Shown in pieces: positions 21,757-31,422 of a stretch of DNA of 64,000 bases; the first letter of the stretch is position 1; each line of letters starts with the position of its first letter. The translations under genes and the position numbers were made by a program. Source of the stretch: Heligmosomoides polygyrus polygyrus (Eukaryota; Nematoda; Chromadorea; Rhabditida; Heligmosomidae); assembly GCA_947396885.1 (NCBI GenBank), contig OX377204.1, positions 20,281,706 through 20,345,705 of the forward strand, given 5' to 3'. The notes beneath the pieces were generated by a model. It ran no database searches, was not told where the DNA came from, and saw only the letters and a list, made by a program, of their open reading frames with translations.

Positions 21757-23010
21757 AAGACCAGCAGAACCGCCTTGCTGTACAGAGGAGTGCACGACAT
21801 TAGCAACAATCGCCTGGTCTGCCTGATGTACGTAGTCTATAAGCTGTTAACTCGAGTCCTCCTGAATAGGATCGGTAGAACCCTAGATGACGTACAGTCA
21901 TGCGAACAAGCAGGATTTCAGAGAGGATTCAGTACGATCGACCACATACACATCATTACGAAGCTTATCGAAGTGTCGCGAGAGTACAAGCTGCCGCTGC
22001 ACGTTCACCTGAAGAAGGCATTCGACTCTGTCGAAACTGAAGCGGTCGTCGAAGTCCTGCTCGTTCAGGGCGTTCCTACTATGTACATCAGAGTCCTTCG
22101 AGAGCTGCAGAGTGGATTCACGACAAAGATCTCGCCATTCTACAACAATGTCGTTGCCAAAGTGAACAGAGAGGTTCGATGAGAGGGTACTATATCCCCG
22201 GTTCTCTTCTGCGCCACCCTTCAAAACGTCATTCGACAACTAGAATGGGAAGACATGAGAGTGAAAGACGACAGACGGCACCTGCATCATCTAACACCGA
22301 GCGCTAGCCAGCCAGAGCAAATGCTTGCTGGCTTCGATCGTGTATGTGGAACATTGGACTGCAGCTGCATCTTACGAAGACGATGTTCATGAGGAATGGA
22401 CAAGTTTCTGACGCCCCACGAAGAAGTCAACATGACCAACTAACTAGCGCCGGAGCTGGGAAGGAGGATGCGAGCGGCTTGAGAAGCTGTTAAGAGAATC
22501 GTGGAGAAGACGCAGAACGTCGGGTTCCGTACCCACCTTTTCGACTTCACTGTTCTTCCTGCCCTAAAAGACGAATCAGAGACCTGGGTTCTACGAAAGC
22601 AGGATGAACAAGCGATCAGTGTCGCGTAGCGGGGAATCGAGAGGACAATGCTCGGAGTGATACGACTCACGCAAGTGAGAGAAGGCCTCGAGACTTCCGA
22701 GCTTCGCCGACGTTCGAAGACCAGGGATGCTGTCGCATAGGCCAAGTCGTCGAAAATTAGGCGGGCCACGTAATGCGCTTCGCAGACACCGAGTGGACGA
22801 GAGCCATCACCGACTAGATTCCACGGGATGTCAAGAGAACACCCGGATGCCCACCTACGCGTTGGTCGGACTTCGTCAAAGCCCTGAATAAACAATATGA
22901 CGCTCTTCGTGTCCCTCGTGCGAAAAGGATTCTTTAGATACCCTGGCACGTGGCATGGACGTGTTGAGACGCTGCTGGTGCCCGCTTGAACAACTCGATG
23001 ATCAATGGGA
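21757..23010 (+). pseudogene. RTE-type LINE, reverse transcriptase to 3' end, decayed
   Basis: 21775-22182 encodes an RTE-clade reverse transcriptase segment: VVYKLLTRVLLNRIGRTLDD, CEQAGFQRGFSTIDHIHIIT, LKKAFDSVETEAVVEVL, STIDH being typical of nematode RTE. Later parts follow in broken frames up to the RTE C-terminus at 22740-22990 (region equivalent to [11 protein letters not shown]...[13 protein letters not shown]). The catalytic FADD box is missing: sequence runs from the HLHHL block straight to TPSASQPEQ at about 22292. Several in-frame stops look like C-to-T changes. The endonuclease is absent, so it is 5'-truncated. Confidence 0.9.
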
Positions 23011-23330
23011 CGACAGATGATATAAGTGATAAATGAGAAATTTCGTGTATCAGTACTGCATCATTACAGCAGCGAAATCGAAGGTAACTAAAACTTTTCT
23101 GTCTCTTACTAAATTGTGACACCAAGGGGGAATCTTCATAGTTAGAAAAGCAGCTTCGAGCTCCGCAGAAAGCGATATTGGGGATGACCGACTAACAGTG
23201 ATCAATTTTTAAACCGGAGGTGGAGAATAACCCTACCCACAGTAACTCTAGGACAAGCGGTTAGTTAGTACATAACTTAATGCCCTCAGAATACTAGTTT
23301 TAAAGTTTTAATATAAAATTTTTAGTGATA
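23011..23330. other. Unassigned spacer between two LINEs
   Basis: Likely hAT interior or RTE flank. Nothing coding is visible. Confidence 0.5.
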
Positions 23331-23951
23331 GTTTATTTATTTATTTATTTATTTATTTATTTGCACAAAATAGTGCGCTTCTAACACGGACACAGCAAGT
23401 TAGACTACTAACACGAAAGAACGCAAAAAAAAACACACACAAAAGATTTTCTACAAACAAGAACAAGTACAGCCATCCTGTTTTTCGATGAGAATGACAA
23501 AACTCCTAGGAAAAAAGAGAAACAAAACAAAACGGAAGAAAAATTACAAAGCACCAATAGAAAGAGTTGGGTTAATGAGGATGGGAAATTGGCGAAGAAG
23601 AGCAGTGGCCCGCCAACACTGCAAGTCGTATGAGGGAGAACGGCTCCGGATACCAACTTAGTAGGTCCGCCAACTCCACCAAATCCCATCCAGCAGCTGC
23701 TCTAGGGTCTAGGGTATCGAAAGCAGGTGCGTGAAGTGTCGTCGATTTAACGAGGTGAACAGTGAACGGAACAATTTCTAGGAAAAAAAATCAAACAAAA
23801 GGAATGGGAAGAAACAAGGCATGATTAAGGAGAAAAAGCAAAATCAGCTGAAATTCCAGAAAAATGTGTAGTGTTAGCGAAACTAACTGAATAAGAGTAG
23901 ATTAGAAACCTGAAACCAGAAAATTAAAAACGAAAACGAACAATGCAGTCT

Positions 23952-26894
23952 CTAGGTGATGTCACAGATATGCAGCTTTGAAAGTAAATCTACCTTCTTC
24001 AACATTTCACGAAAATCAAAAATATTTGGTGCTTCTAATAGGCTCGGAGGCAACATTTGTAGCCACCGAGCTCCACGATGGAATATAGAATTAAACACCT
24101 TTTCACGATGCTTTCTCCTTAACGTGGGATAGTGAAATCGGTATTTATTGCAGCGACCTTGCACAGGTAAAAAGGTCCAATACTTACTTGCTCTTAATCT
24201 AGACTCACCTTTAAGGACTTTAAAACAGAAAACTATATCATTGAATACCCGCCTATAATGAAGACTTCTAAGATTAAACAATTTGAGTCTCTCTTTATAT
24301 GGAGGAACTACTCTAGAATTACCAGTAACAGGGATACACCTATAAAATAAGATTTTTGTGAAAGCCTTTTGAACCTTTTCAATCTTTTCTTGACCCTTTT
24401 TAGTAAACGGACTCCAAATCTGAGAACAGTACTCTAGTATTGGGAGAACGTACGTCTTATATAAGCATATCATTATGGAGCTGTCACTGCACTTCAGGTT
24501 TCTACAAATCGAGAAAAGAGTAGAAAATGCTTTTCGGACTATAATGTCAATATGATTTCTATAATTAAGCTCGCAATCTACGAAAACTCCAAGATCGCGA
24601 ACCACCGTCGTGGGTGTAAGCATAAAGCTGTTGAAACTGTATTCCACACTAGGTGATTCACCAATATGGAGAACTAAAGTCTTAGAGAGGTTCACAGGTA
24701 TCTGCCAAGTGTTAGCCCAGTCCAACATTATATTGATGGACTGGGATAAAGCCTCACAGACCTGGTCTTTATTACTGTTGTTGTAGATTCCATAAATCTT
24801 TATATCATCAGCATACATTTGCACCTTCACCCGAGAGTGGGTGACCAATCTTGCAGGAAGGTCGCATGTGTATGCAAGGAAGAGAACCGGTGACAGTACG
24901 CCTCCTTGGGGCACACCGCTACTGCAGTCATAACTCTTAGAAAACGAATTTCCGACCTTAACACACATACGTCTACCATTTAAATAAGAACGGATCCATC
25001 TCAACATATACCCTCTTATGCCAAGTTGGTGAAGTTTATGTAGAAGTTTTTCATGGTTTACTTTATCAAAAGCTTTTGACAAATCCACATAAATCACATC
25101 AACAGACTCTCCATTATTCAGTGCAAGATCCCAGTCAAAGGTACAATCCGCAAGTTGTGTAGCAGTAGAAGCTCCTGCTATAAAGCCATGTTGTTCAATT
25201 GGAATTACATTGTTTTTAGTGAACAACGCAACAATTCTATCACGAATAATGCTCTCCATTACCTTCACTGGAACTGGAGTAATGCTAATAGGTCGATAGG
25301 AAGACACCAATACTGAATTCGGATCTTTCGGAATAGCTGTAATAATGGATTCTTTCCATATTTTAGGAACTTCACCGTAAATCAAAGAGATGTTGAAAAT
25401 CATAGACAAAGGCTCGTAAAGGGAATGTGCACATTTTCGGAAAAGAATTTGTGGAATACCGTCAAAAGTCGCTGATGTAGAGCATTTGAGCCGCTTCAGT
25501 ACCCTTAGTACATCGCTGGGATGTATCATAAGTTCACCTATACTTAGCCGTTCATCAAAGTATGTCTGTTCAGTGTCACTCTCTACGCGATCGAATGCTG
25601 TTTGCGAGTCGGAAGTAAAAACTGAAGCAAAAAAGGTAGCTAGGGCTTCAGCCTTCTGTAGGTCGTCCTTATAAAGAACACCAGTGTGATCCTCTAGTAC
25701 AGGTAACTCTGATTGCTGCTTCAGACTGCACCGGAGGAGGGAAAATAGTGCCTGTTTGTTATTTCGTCTAGAGCAGAGCTTTTCCTTGTAAGCTAAAAAC
25801 CTCTTCAAGTGGTGATCCAATTCCTGACACACCTTCTTGTAGTGTGGATGAGAGAGTGGATTCAGTAATGTATTGAAAAGGCGAGATTTTTGGGCAATCA
25901 AATTGGAGATGTGTTTTGGATAACGTTGCGCCGACGTTCTTACTGTCTTAAAGGGAACATGTACAGATAAACCGTAATATACTACTTGGCAAAATCTTTT
26001 GTACAAATCATCAGTGTCATGGTATCCTTCAAATACCGACGACCAGTTAATAGAACTAAAATATAAATTTAAGGCAGGATAATTGGCTTTACTAAAATTT
26101 GGGAGAGGTAGGTCACGTTGCTTAAGCAATGGTATATGGATTTGAAAAGAAATTACATTGTGGTCAGATGAAGCGAACGGGGGAAGGACAGAGATATTTT
26201 CTATGATAGGTGTTGAGGTTAGAATTATGTCAAGAATTGAATCACCTCGAGTAGGTTTCATTACCTGCTGACTCAAGCAACAGCTGTCGAAGAATTCCAC
26301 AAATTTAACTAGATGCTGATTTTTAGGTCTGCTATGGTGAACCCAGTCGATGTCTAGGTTGAAGTCTCCAAGCACGACTAGATGTCCATTTGAAAGGCAA
26401 AGTTCTAACAATGTGTCTATAAGGGTATCGTCTTCATGTGCATTAGAGTTTGGAGGACGGTAAACTAAAACAACCCTAGATGCAGATAGGCATGATGAAT
26501 CAAACACATCTACACAGAGAACATCAGAGTTAAGGCAGGGGGAAACGCTAACAGAAGCCAAGCTAATGGAATTTTTAGCAAGACAACAAATACCACCACC
26601 TTTTCGGTCACTACGGTCAACTCTGAAAAGCGAGTAGGGAAAGTTAGCGACAACCTCTGAATTCGATATCTTTTTTGAAAACCATGTTTCAGTAACAAAC
26701 ACTAAGTCTGGTTCGTAGGTGGACAAAAAGAAATGGAGATGGTGTATTTTATTTACAAGGCTACGTGCGTTGAATAAGGCACAGTTCACAACAGGACATG
26801 AAGGTGGTATGCCGTGTCCGGCTAGACGTTTCCCGAAGCTTTGGGCTTCGGTAGGTCTTCTGCCCGCCTTAACTCGCCACGGTAAACCACCCAC
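23952..26894 (-). CDS. LINE ORF2: endonuclease-reverse transcriptase, uninterrupted
   Basis: Encodes the enzyme that nicks chromosomal DNA and copies its own RNA onto the nick. An APE-type endonuclease covers about residues 35-255: FNARS (41-45), VTETW (67-71, Glu69), DRKGGG (96-101), LGDFNLD (175-181) and the catalytic SDH (243-245). The reverse transcriptase covers about 515-760: YRPISI (533-538), DLSKAFD (604-610), GVPQGGVLSP (660-669) and catalytic YADD (694-697). All catalytic residues I can check are present and there is no stop over 980 codons, the usual length for a CR1 ORF2. The listed 5' end is a GTG codon just after an in-frame stop; the frame overlaps the end of ORF1. Intactness against the decayed neighbours suggests a recent insertion. 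Confidence 0.93.
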   Translation of the reverse strand: MGGLPWRVKAGRRPTEAQSFGKRLAGHGIPPSCPVVNCALFNARSLVNKIHHLHFFLSTYEPDLVFVTETWFSKKISNSEVVANFPYSLFRVDRSDRKGGGICCLAKNSISLASVSVSPCLNSDVLCVDVFDSSCLSASRVVLVYRPPNSNAHEDDTLIDTLLELCLSNGHLVVLGDFNLDIDWVHHSRPKNQHLVKFVEFFDSCCLSQQVMKPTRGDSILDIILTSTPIIENISVLPPFASSDHNVISFQIHIPLLKQRDLPLPNFSKANYPALNLYFSSINWSSVFEGYHDTDDLYKRFCQVVYYGLSVHVPFKTVRTSAQRYPKHISNLIAQKSRLFNTLLNPLSHPHYKKVCQELDHHLKRFLAYKEKLCSRRNNKQALFSLLRCSLKQQSELPVLEDHTGVLYKDDLQKAEALATFFASVFTSDSQTAFDRVESDTEQTYFDERLSIGELMIHPSDVLRVLKRLKCSTSATFDGIPQILFRKCAHSLYEPLSMIFNISLIYGEVPKIWKESIITAIPKDPNSVLVSSYRPISITPVPVKVMESIIRDRIVALFTKNNVIPIEQHGFIAGASTATQLADCTFDWDLALNNGESVDVIYVDLSKAFDKVNHEKLLHKLHQLGIRGYMLRWIRSYLNGRRMCVKVGNSFSKSYDCSSGVPQGGVLSPVLFLAYTCDLPARLVTHSRVKVQMYADDIKIYGIYNNSNKDQVCEALSQSINIMLDWANTWQIPVNLSKTLVLHIGESPSVEYSFNSFMLTPTTVVRDLGVFVDCELNYRNHIDIIVRKAFSTLFSICRNLKCSDSSIMICLYKTYVLPILEYCSQIWSPFTKKGQEKIEKVQKAFTKILFYRCIPVTGNSRVVPPYKERLKLFNLRSLHYRRVFNDIVFCFKVLKGESRLRASKYWTFLPVQGRCNKYRFHYPTLRRKHREKVFNSIFHRGARWLQMLPPSLLEAPNIFDFREMLKKVDLLSKLHICDIT

Positions 26895-26987
26895 ACCCTG
26901 TCGTTTAATTGCCTATTACGTTCCCTACATTCCTGCCTCAACTCATATTCTCGTTTCCGCTCCTCAGAGCTCATACAGTAGTTCATG
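26822..26987 (-). pseudogene. LINE ORF1 C-terminal remnant
   Basis: About 55 codons of a charged helix-forming tail (MSSEERKREYELRQ, then RNRQLNDRVWVVYRGELRR) end in a stop inside the start of ORF2, the usual overlapping layout of CR1-type ORF1 and ORF2. The RNA-binding part upstream is missing. Confidence 0.6.
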
Positions 26988-27271
26988 AGTATGCGGCGCA
27001 ATTACTACACGAGCACATCCAAAAACGCCACATGCTTTCCATTTAAGATGCTCTAGAAATACTATTGTGGAATGAAGCTCACTATTCTATAATACTTTTT
27101 GGATTCCTTTCATTAGATTTCTGTGATAACATTTTGTTCGTAACTCTATTTTCTGTTTTCTGGCCAATTTTTGGCCATTTTCCCAGAAAACAGAAAACAG
27201 AAAAAAATTGTCCAAAATGGCCAGAAAATCAGAAAACAGAAAACAGAAAACAGAAATTCCGCCCATCCCTG

Positions 27272-27740
27272 ATCGCATCGCCCATCGCCCTGCAAGGAAG
27301 GAAGGAAGTGCGACGGCCATCCGTCTAGTACCAACGCTAAACACCGCGCGCGGCGCGAAAAAGTATGTCATGCCTGCGATGGACGCGGGAAGCCATCGCG
27401 CATGCCGATCGCCACTGTTACGGCGGCTGCGGCAAATTTTCCTTTGGCTATTCAACCGCGTGCGGCGGAATGGCCATGAACTGAGCTCCGCGATGGCATC
27501 ACGGCAATGGAAGTACATATCCCCCGGACTTAAGATCTTTCCCATATAAGAAGAGAAAGAAATTCGCTTTCGTGTCACATTTCGTTCTTTGTTCTGAAGT
27601 GTCTGGCTTTGCTCCCCAAAGTACAGCTCAATAGCTCAAAAAAGTGGTAGTGTGAGGTGTAAATCATTCCTTCACCGAATGAAACGATGATAATTGTGAT
27701 AATTTCAATAAGCAGTTAAACTGCTAATCCAAAAAGAAAT
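27272..27740. other. GC-richer segment of the outer hAT element; no confirmed gene
   Basis: Resumes the sequence interrupted at 20887 by the inner hAT element. It is noticeably richer in G and C (CGCGCGCGGCGCG) than its surroundings. A 163-codon minus-strand open stretch spans it and the hAT end but crosses the transposon border, so it cannot be a real gene as it stands. Confidence 0.45.
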
Positions 27741-28075
27741 ATTTATTTATTTATTTGCACATAAATGTACGCACAATTCTAAGATAGAAGAAAATCAAGG
27801 ACACAGCATGATGAGTAACATAACATGGTAAAAAAAAGAAACTTCGGCAAATCAAAGTGCAACAGTGTGACGTACTATAAAGTTTGCAAGAGAGTGAAAA
27901 ATTGAATGGGGAAACAAGGACTAAAATACTGTGGGGCTGATTAGTGGAGCTCTTGATGGAGAAGAGCAGTGGCCCGCCAAACACTGCAGGTCGCTATCAA
28001 AGCACGGCTCAGGATAGCAGCTTAGTAGGTCCGTCAACTCCATCACTCCATCAGCATCCGTATAACCCCTGCTGT
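27741..28075 (-). mobile_element. CR1-type LINE 3' end fragment
   Basis: TTTA tail repeats at 27741-27756 followed by TTGCACATAAATG, and a block GAAGAGCAGTGGCCCGCCAA plus CTTAGTAGGTCC, match the 3' untranslated region of the LINE at 23332-23700 (same order and orientation). Only the last ~330 bp are present, a typical 5'-truncated LINE. Confidence 0.8.
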
Positions 28076-28500
28076 AGGAAGAGGAAGAAACCGAAGGCTA
28101 TATTCGATTATAGAAAATATAGCAATATTCGATTGAATTTCGGATGTTTCAGAAATGTTTTTGAGTTTAATTAGGTTGTTTTAGAGTTTTAATTAAGTTT
28201 CTATCTTTTTTAAGGCACTGACGATATAGATTATTACAATTGTGCATTGTTAGGCTTCCGCTTGCTTTGTTTGCCTTAGGATGACGTATGTATGAGAAAA
28301 TGAAGATGACATGGTTTTTCTAAACGTGACGATGTTTTGATGAAAATCTTTACGCTTTTTTACATTACCGCCGCTTAAAACCAGTTGCTTTCAGGGAATA
28401 TTAAATTAAAAAAATTAACGGATTTACCGAATTTACCGGGATTCACCGGCGAATTTCCGCGTTAAAAATTTGGGGTAAAAAATTACCGGCGGCAAGTCAG
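28076..28500. other. Right arm of the outer hAT element
   Basis: Non-coding, AT-rich, ending in repeated CCGGATTT/TTACCGG-type motifs before the terminal repeat. Confidence 0.6.
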
Positions 28501-28659
28501 TGCACACCCCTGTTTAGCAGCACTTCTCTCCTGAAACTGGATAGGGCTATCGTTTTTCCACGCAGTTCAGCACCTTCATGGTTTCGTGATTGTTTCGCAG
28601 GTGGTGGTCATTTAATGTGCTCAGCACCCTGTTCTCGTCCTATCCATTGTTGAGAAGGA

Positions 28660-28722
28660 GAACGGTGTTAGTTTATCCCTTTTAGGATGCGTCACGTATT
28701 CTACTTCTACGGTAGGTCGTAG
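28660..28722 (-). mobile_element. SINE family 1, short 3' fragment
   Basis: TTAGGATGCGTCACGTATTC and TACTTCTACGGTAGGTCGTA match the SINE 3' body in minus orientation. About 60 bp only. Confidence 0.65.
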
Positions 28723-28806
28723 ACACATGTTCTAGGCACACGAGCACGAACACGACGACTACCGAAGGGTAGAAGCGGCCCTAGACGCGGAGTGTTTTCA
28801 AGTATA

Positions 28807-29119
28807 AGGATAAGGATAAAGGACGGCGTTACTCAATCCCTTCTGGGATGCGCCAGCGCATTCTACTTCTACGGGATGTCGTGGAGGCGACATGAATGCG
28901 TATTTAGCCATACAATGACTTGCGGTGGCCAGGCGATGAACAAGTCAGCGCTCTATCCTTCCCAGACAAGTCTGGTACCAATTCACCGACCCCGGAGGGA
29001 TGGAAGGCTTGGTTGGGCTGGGCGTGAAATCCGAACCAGGAACCTGGTATCGGGTGCACGCGACAGCCAGCACCTCCTCCGACTGCGCTGTTGGAGGAGG
29101 TGCTGGCTGTCGCGCGCCC
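28807..29119 (-). mobile_element. SINE family 1, full length with 14-bp target duplication and snap-back head
   Basis: Flanked by the perfect 14-bp direct repeat TGTTTTCAAGTATA (28793-28806 and 29120-29133). It is one of the least decayed copies: tail AAGGATAAGGATAAAGG, body GGGATGTCGTGGAGGCGACA, B box GGTTCGGATTTC and A box AGCGCAGTCGG all present on the minus strand. The head carries an extra inverted copy of its own start: 29060-29080 and 29093-29113 are a perfect 21-bp inverted repeat with a 12-nt loop. Confidence 0.93.
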
Positions 29120-29133
29120 TGTTTTCAAGTATA

Positions 29134-30070
29134 GGAGCCGCTAATTCTAGAACAACCAACATATGTATGTATCGCAGTTACCCTGAGATGGCAGACAATC
29201 TTCGTCATTCCACTTTTCTAACGCGTCTATATGTATCTTGTCCCACATCATCACCCCATAAGCTGCTTGGTAGAGCGGCTTTGGTGCAGCTTACGCGGGT
29301 GTAGTCCAACAGTCACGAACAGCTCAGAACTAGCGCGTAGCTTCACGAGATTATGGATGCGGCACTTTATGCTCTGATAAGAGATAAGGCAGGGCCTGAA
29401 CCTATGTACATATAAGGTAGACAGAGATAGACCGATCTCACTTATTGTTCCATAAATTCTCATGAAATTTTTGTCACGACATTGTGGTGGCTAGATTTTG
29501 ATGTACATAGTGTTGTGCGGTCAAAGTAAGAGCGCTCTCTCGGATGGACTCAAATCGACTCGAAGTTTGCGCGCGCCGAGGCGAGACAAACCTTTTATAG
29601 AGTTGAGTGCATTGGGCTAGATGCATCTGGAAAGGAAAAAGCGCTGACCTATATCGGCTGTCCTCCGCTAGTCATTGCCTATATATGTACTGTTATTTTC
29701 AGTCGAATCTGAATCTCTACTCCTGAATTAATCTCTGCAATGGCTTCCAATCTCTGCAATGAAGGGACAGCAAAAAACGAGTAGGCATCTAGGAACAGCG
29801 GTCCATAAATTAGAAAGAAGCGACATCTCTAAATCCTAAATAGGCGGAACTTCCTGCTTGGCTACTTCCAGCATCTCCTCGAATATTGAAGAATTTCTGG
29901 CGCCGGAGTTTTTGGACGTGTTCGAGGATAATGTAGTCACTGGGCGAGGGTCCGGCTGAGAATGTCAGTCCAGTCACAATCTCCAGCGCCGAGCTGTTCG
30001 GGTTGTCCAGAGCTTCTCGTGACCATATACCGATAACATATTTTATTTGTAGGTAATTCCTCTACGTATA
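29134..30070. other. No recognisable feature
   Basis: About 0.9 kb of unique-looking sequence. Nothing coding or repeated that I can support. Confidence 0.55.
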
Positions 30071-30074
30071 CGAG

Positions 30075-30240
30075 GACCTTCTGTGGTCATCCGATCGACC
30101 GTCAGCGCTTCATCCTTCGCAGGCAAGTTTGGAACCAATTCATCGACATTGAAAGGATGGAAGGCTAGATTTGCCTGAGCGGGAAATCGGAGCAAGAGTC
30201 ATCAATCGAGCGCTTACAAAAGCCGGCGCCACATTCAGCC
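30075..30240 (-). mobile_element. SINE family 1, diverged head half
   Basis: GTGGTCATCCGATCGACCGT, ACCAATTCATCGACATTGAA and GGATGGAAGGCTAGATTTGC match the SINE middle and the B-box side in minus orientation. Followed by a short AAATA repeat at 30266-30284. Confidence 0.65.
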
Positions 30241-30740
30241 ACGCTGCTAAGCCTTTCTGCATAAAATAAATAAATAAGTAAATAACGGTAAGATTCAACT
30301 TCGTCTACCCCTTACCTCACAACAAGATTTAAGAGAAGTTATTCAATATGTTTACCTACTGAAGGGCAAGATGGATCGAAAACATTTGAGCGCTGAGGTG
30401 CTAAACTCAGAAAATACAAAAATTTCAAATCTAACCTTCGATGAATCCTGGCGTCTTCGACATCGTAGTAGAAGAATAGTTTCTTGAGCGTTGCCAAGAT
30501 TTTTCTCCCTCCGGATAGGATGATGGCCGGCCCTGCCTTCATACCAAAGGCCCTAAAAAAGCCTACAATGCTGGAACCTAAGCCGCAATAAAGACTTGCA
30601 CCAATCTTGGATACCTTGAAGAAACTATTCGTCTAGAAAAATTTCGGTTTTTTTTTTTGTGAGAAGTTTTGTAGGAATTGCTGATGTCACATGAGTTTAA
30701 CGGGGGAAGTAACACAGCATTCCTGAACCTAATACTGCTC
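30241..30740. other. No recognisable feature
   Basis: Short AAATA microsatellite at 30266-30284, otherwise unassigned. Confidence 0.5.
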
Positions 30741-30747
30741 ACTAGTA

Positions 30748-30880
30748 GATATCAGGATAAGGATAAAAAGGATAAAGGGAGGCGTTACTCAATCCCTTTT
30801 GGGATGCGCAACGCATTCGACTTATACGGGATTTCGTGGAGGCGATTTGAAAGCGTATCTGTCTATGCAATGACTTGTGA
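30748..30880 (-). mobile_element. SINE family 1, 3' half, head-to-head with the next entry
   Basis: Tail AGGATAAGGATAAAAAGGAT, then GGGATGCGCAACGCATTCGA and GGATTTCGTGGAGGCGATTT. It stops at CAATGACTTGTGA, where a plus-oriented SINE head follows within about 15 bp. Confidence 0.85.
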
Positions 30881-30889
30881 TCGAAAGTT

Positions 30890-31080
30890 GGGCGTGTGTA
30901 GCCCAGTAGGAGGCGCCGGTTGTTGCGCGCACTCGATTTCGGGTTGCAGGTTCGGATTTGCCGCCCAGACCAACCAAGCCTTCCACCACTTTGGGGTCGC
31001 CGAATTGGTATCAGACTTGGCTGGGAAGGATAACGCGCGGACATTTTCATCGGCTGGCCACCGCAAGTTATTGAATAGCA
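30890..31080 (+). mobile_element. SINE family 1, 5' half
   Basis: Head GGCGTGTGTAGCCCAGTAGG (A box), B box GGTTCGGATTTGC, body through TCATCGGCTGGCCACCGCAA. Together with the previous entry it makes an inverted pair, so the two halves either came from two insertions or from an inversion during insertion. Confidence 0.85.
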
Positions 31081-31420
31081 GGAAGCATCGCCTATCGCCT
31101 TGTTTTATTTCAATAATGAGTCTAAAGATCTTTAAAAGCTCTTGCCCTCTTTAAAAGAGGGCGCATGTTTTCACACTCTTCAGTTTGGATAGAGTTTTCC
31201 TAATCAGTCCCGCACACATGGCTGATTTCGTCTGCTTCGTCTGCTAAAACGATCTTTTTCGTTTGTCTTTAGGGGAAGCTATTTTCGTTGGCAACATGCA
31301 CGTTTTCTAAAGCTGTTTCCACTTCAGGCGATTTACCTATGCGTTCCGACAACGCGGCGCATTTATTGCACCCGGATGACGGACTGCACGTGCTTTTTGG
31401 ACTCAATGATGTTACCTGTT
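31081..31420. other. No recognisable feature; short hairpin
   Basis: GCCCTCTTTAAAAGAGGGC at about 31143-31161 is a 9-bp stem hairpin without a downstream T run or Helitron-type end. Otherwise unassigned. Confidence 0.5.
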
Positions 31421-31422
31421 CT

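Larger units (their letters stand above)
23332..27000 (-). mobile_element. CR1-type LINE with intact ORF2
   Basis: Minus-strand non-LTR retrotransposon. From its 5' side: a remnant of the ORF1 C-terminus (about 26987-26822, EERKREYELRQECRERNRQL..., stop at 26822), the 980-codon ORF2, a ~600-bp 3' untranslated region (23951-23364), and a terminal (AAAT)n tail seen on the plus strand as TTTA repeats at 23332-23363. CR1-type elements end in such short tandem repeats rather than poly(A). ORF1 is 5'-truncated, so the copy is not fully autonomous. It is nested in the inner hAT element. Confidence 0.92.
20896..27271. mobile_element. Inner hAT-type element with perfect 8-bp target duplication, carrying RTE and CR1-type LINEs
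   Basis: Begins CAGGGATGGGCGGAA and ends TTCCGCCCATCCCTG, a perfect 15-bp inverted repeat, with the perfect 8-bp duplication ATCGCATC at 20888-20895 and 27272-27279. Both sub-terminal regions are packed with copies of AGAAAACAG (about six on the left at 20938-21046, several on the right at 27186-27258), probably transposase binding sites. Its span of 6.4 kb is mostly two LINEs inserted later; its own sequence is about 1.3 kb without a transposase. Confidence 0.88.
20306..28512. mobile_element. Outer hAT-type element enclosing a second hAT element and LINEs
   Basis: Left end CAGGGGTGTGC and right end GCACACCCCTG are perfect 11-bp inverted repeats. The flanking 8-mers GTTAGCAG (20298-20305) and TTTAGCAG (28513-28520) match at 7 of 8, the hAT target duplication. 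Sub-terminal motifs near both ends are alike (AACGGATTTAC on the left, TTAACGGATTTACCG on the right). Without the nested hAT element (20896-27271) its own DNA is about 1.8 kb. A 96-codon minus-strand stretch at 20691-20401 might be a transposase remnant but carries no firm motif. Confidence 0.82.

Noticed and set aside
23332..23363. TTTA run as an independent microsatellite
   Set aside because: It is the terminal tail of the adjacent CR1-type LINE; the same arrangement recurs at 27741, 52956 and 58932.
27087..27578. 163-codon minus-strand frame
   Set aside because: It crosses the right border of the inner hAT element and reads through AGAAAACAG repeats, so it is a chimeric accident.
28800..29115. 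170-codon plus-strand frame and its antisense as genes
   Set aside because: They lie on a SINE with a defined target duplication. Similar frames recur on every well-kept SINE copy.
31143..31161. Hairpin as transcription terminator
   Set aside because: The genome is eukaryotic and no T run or gene context supports a terminator.
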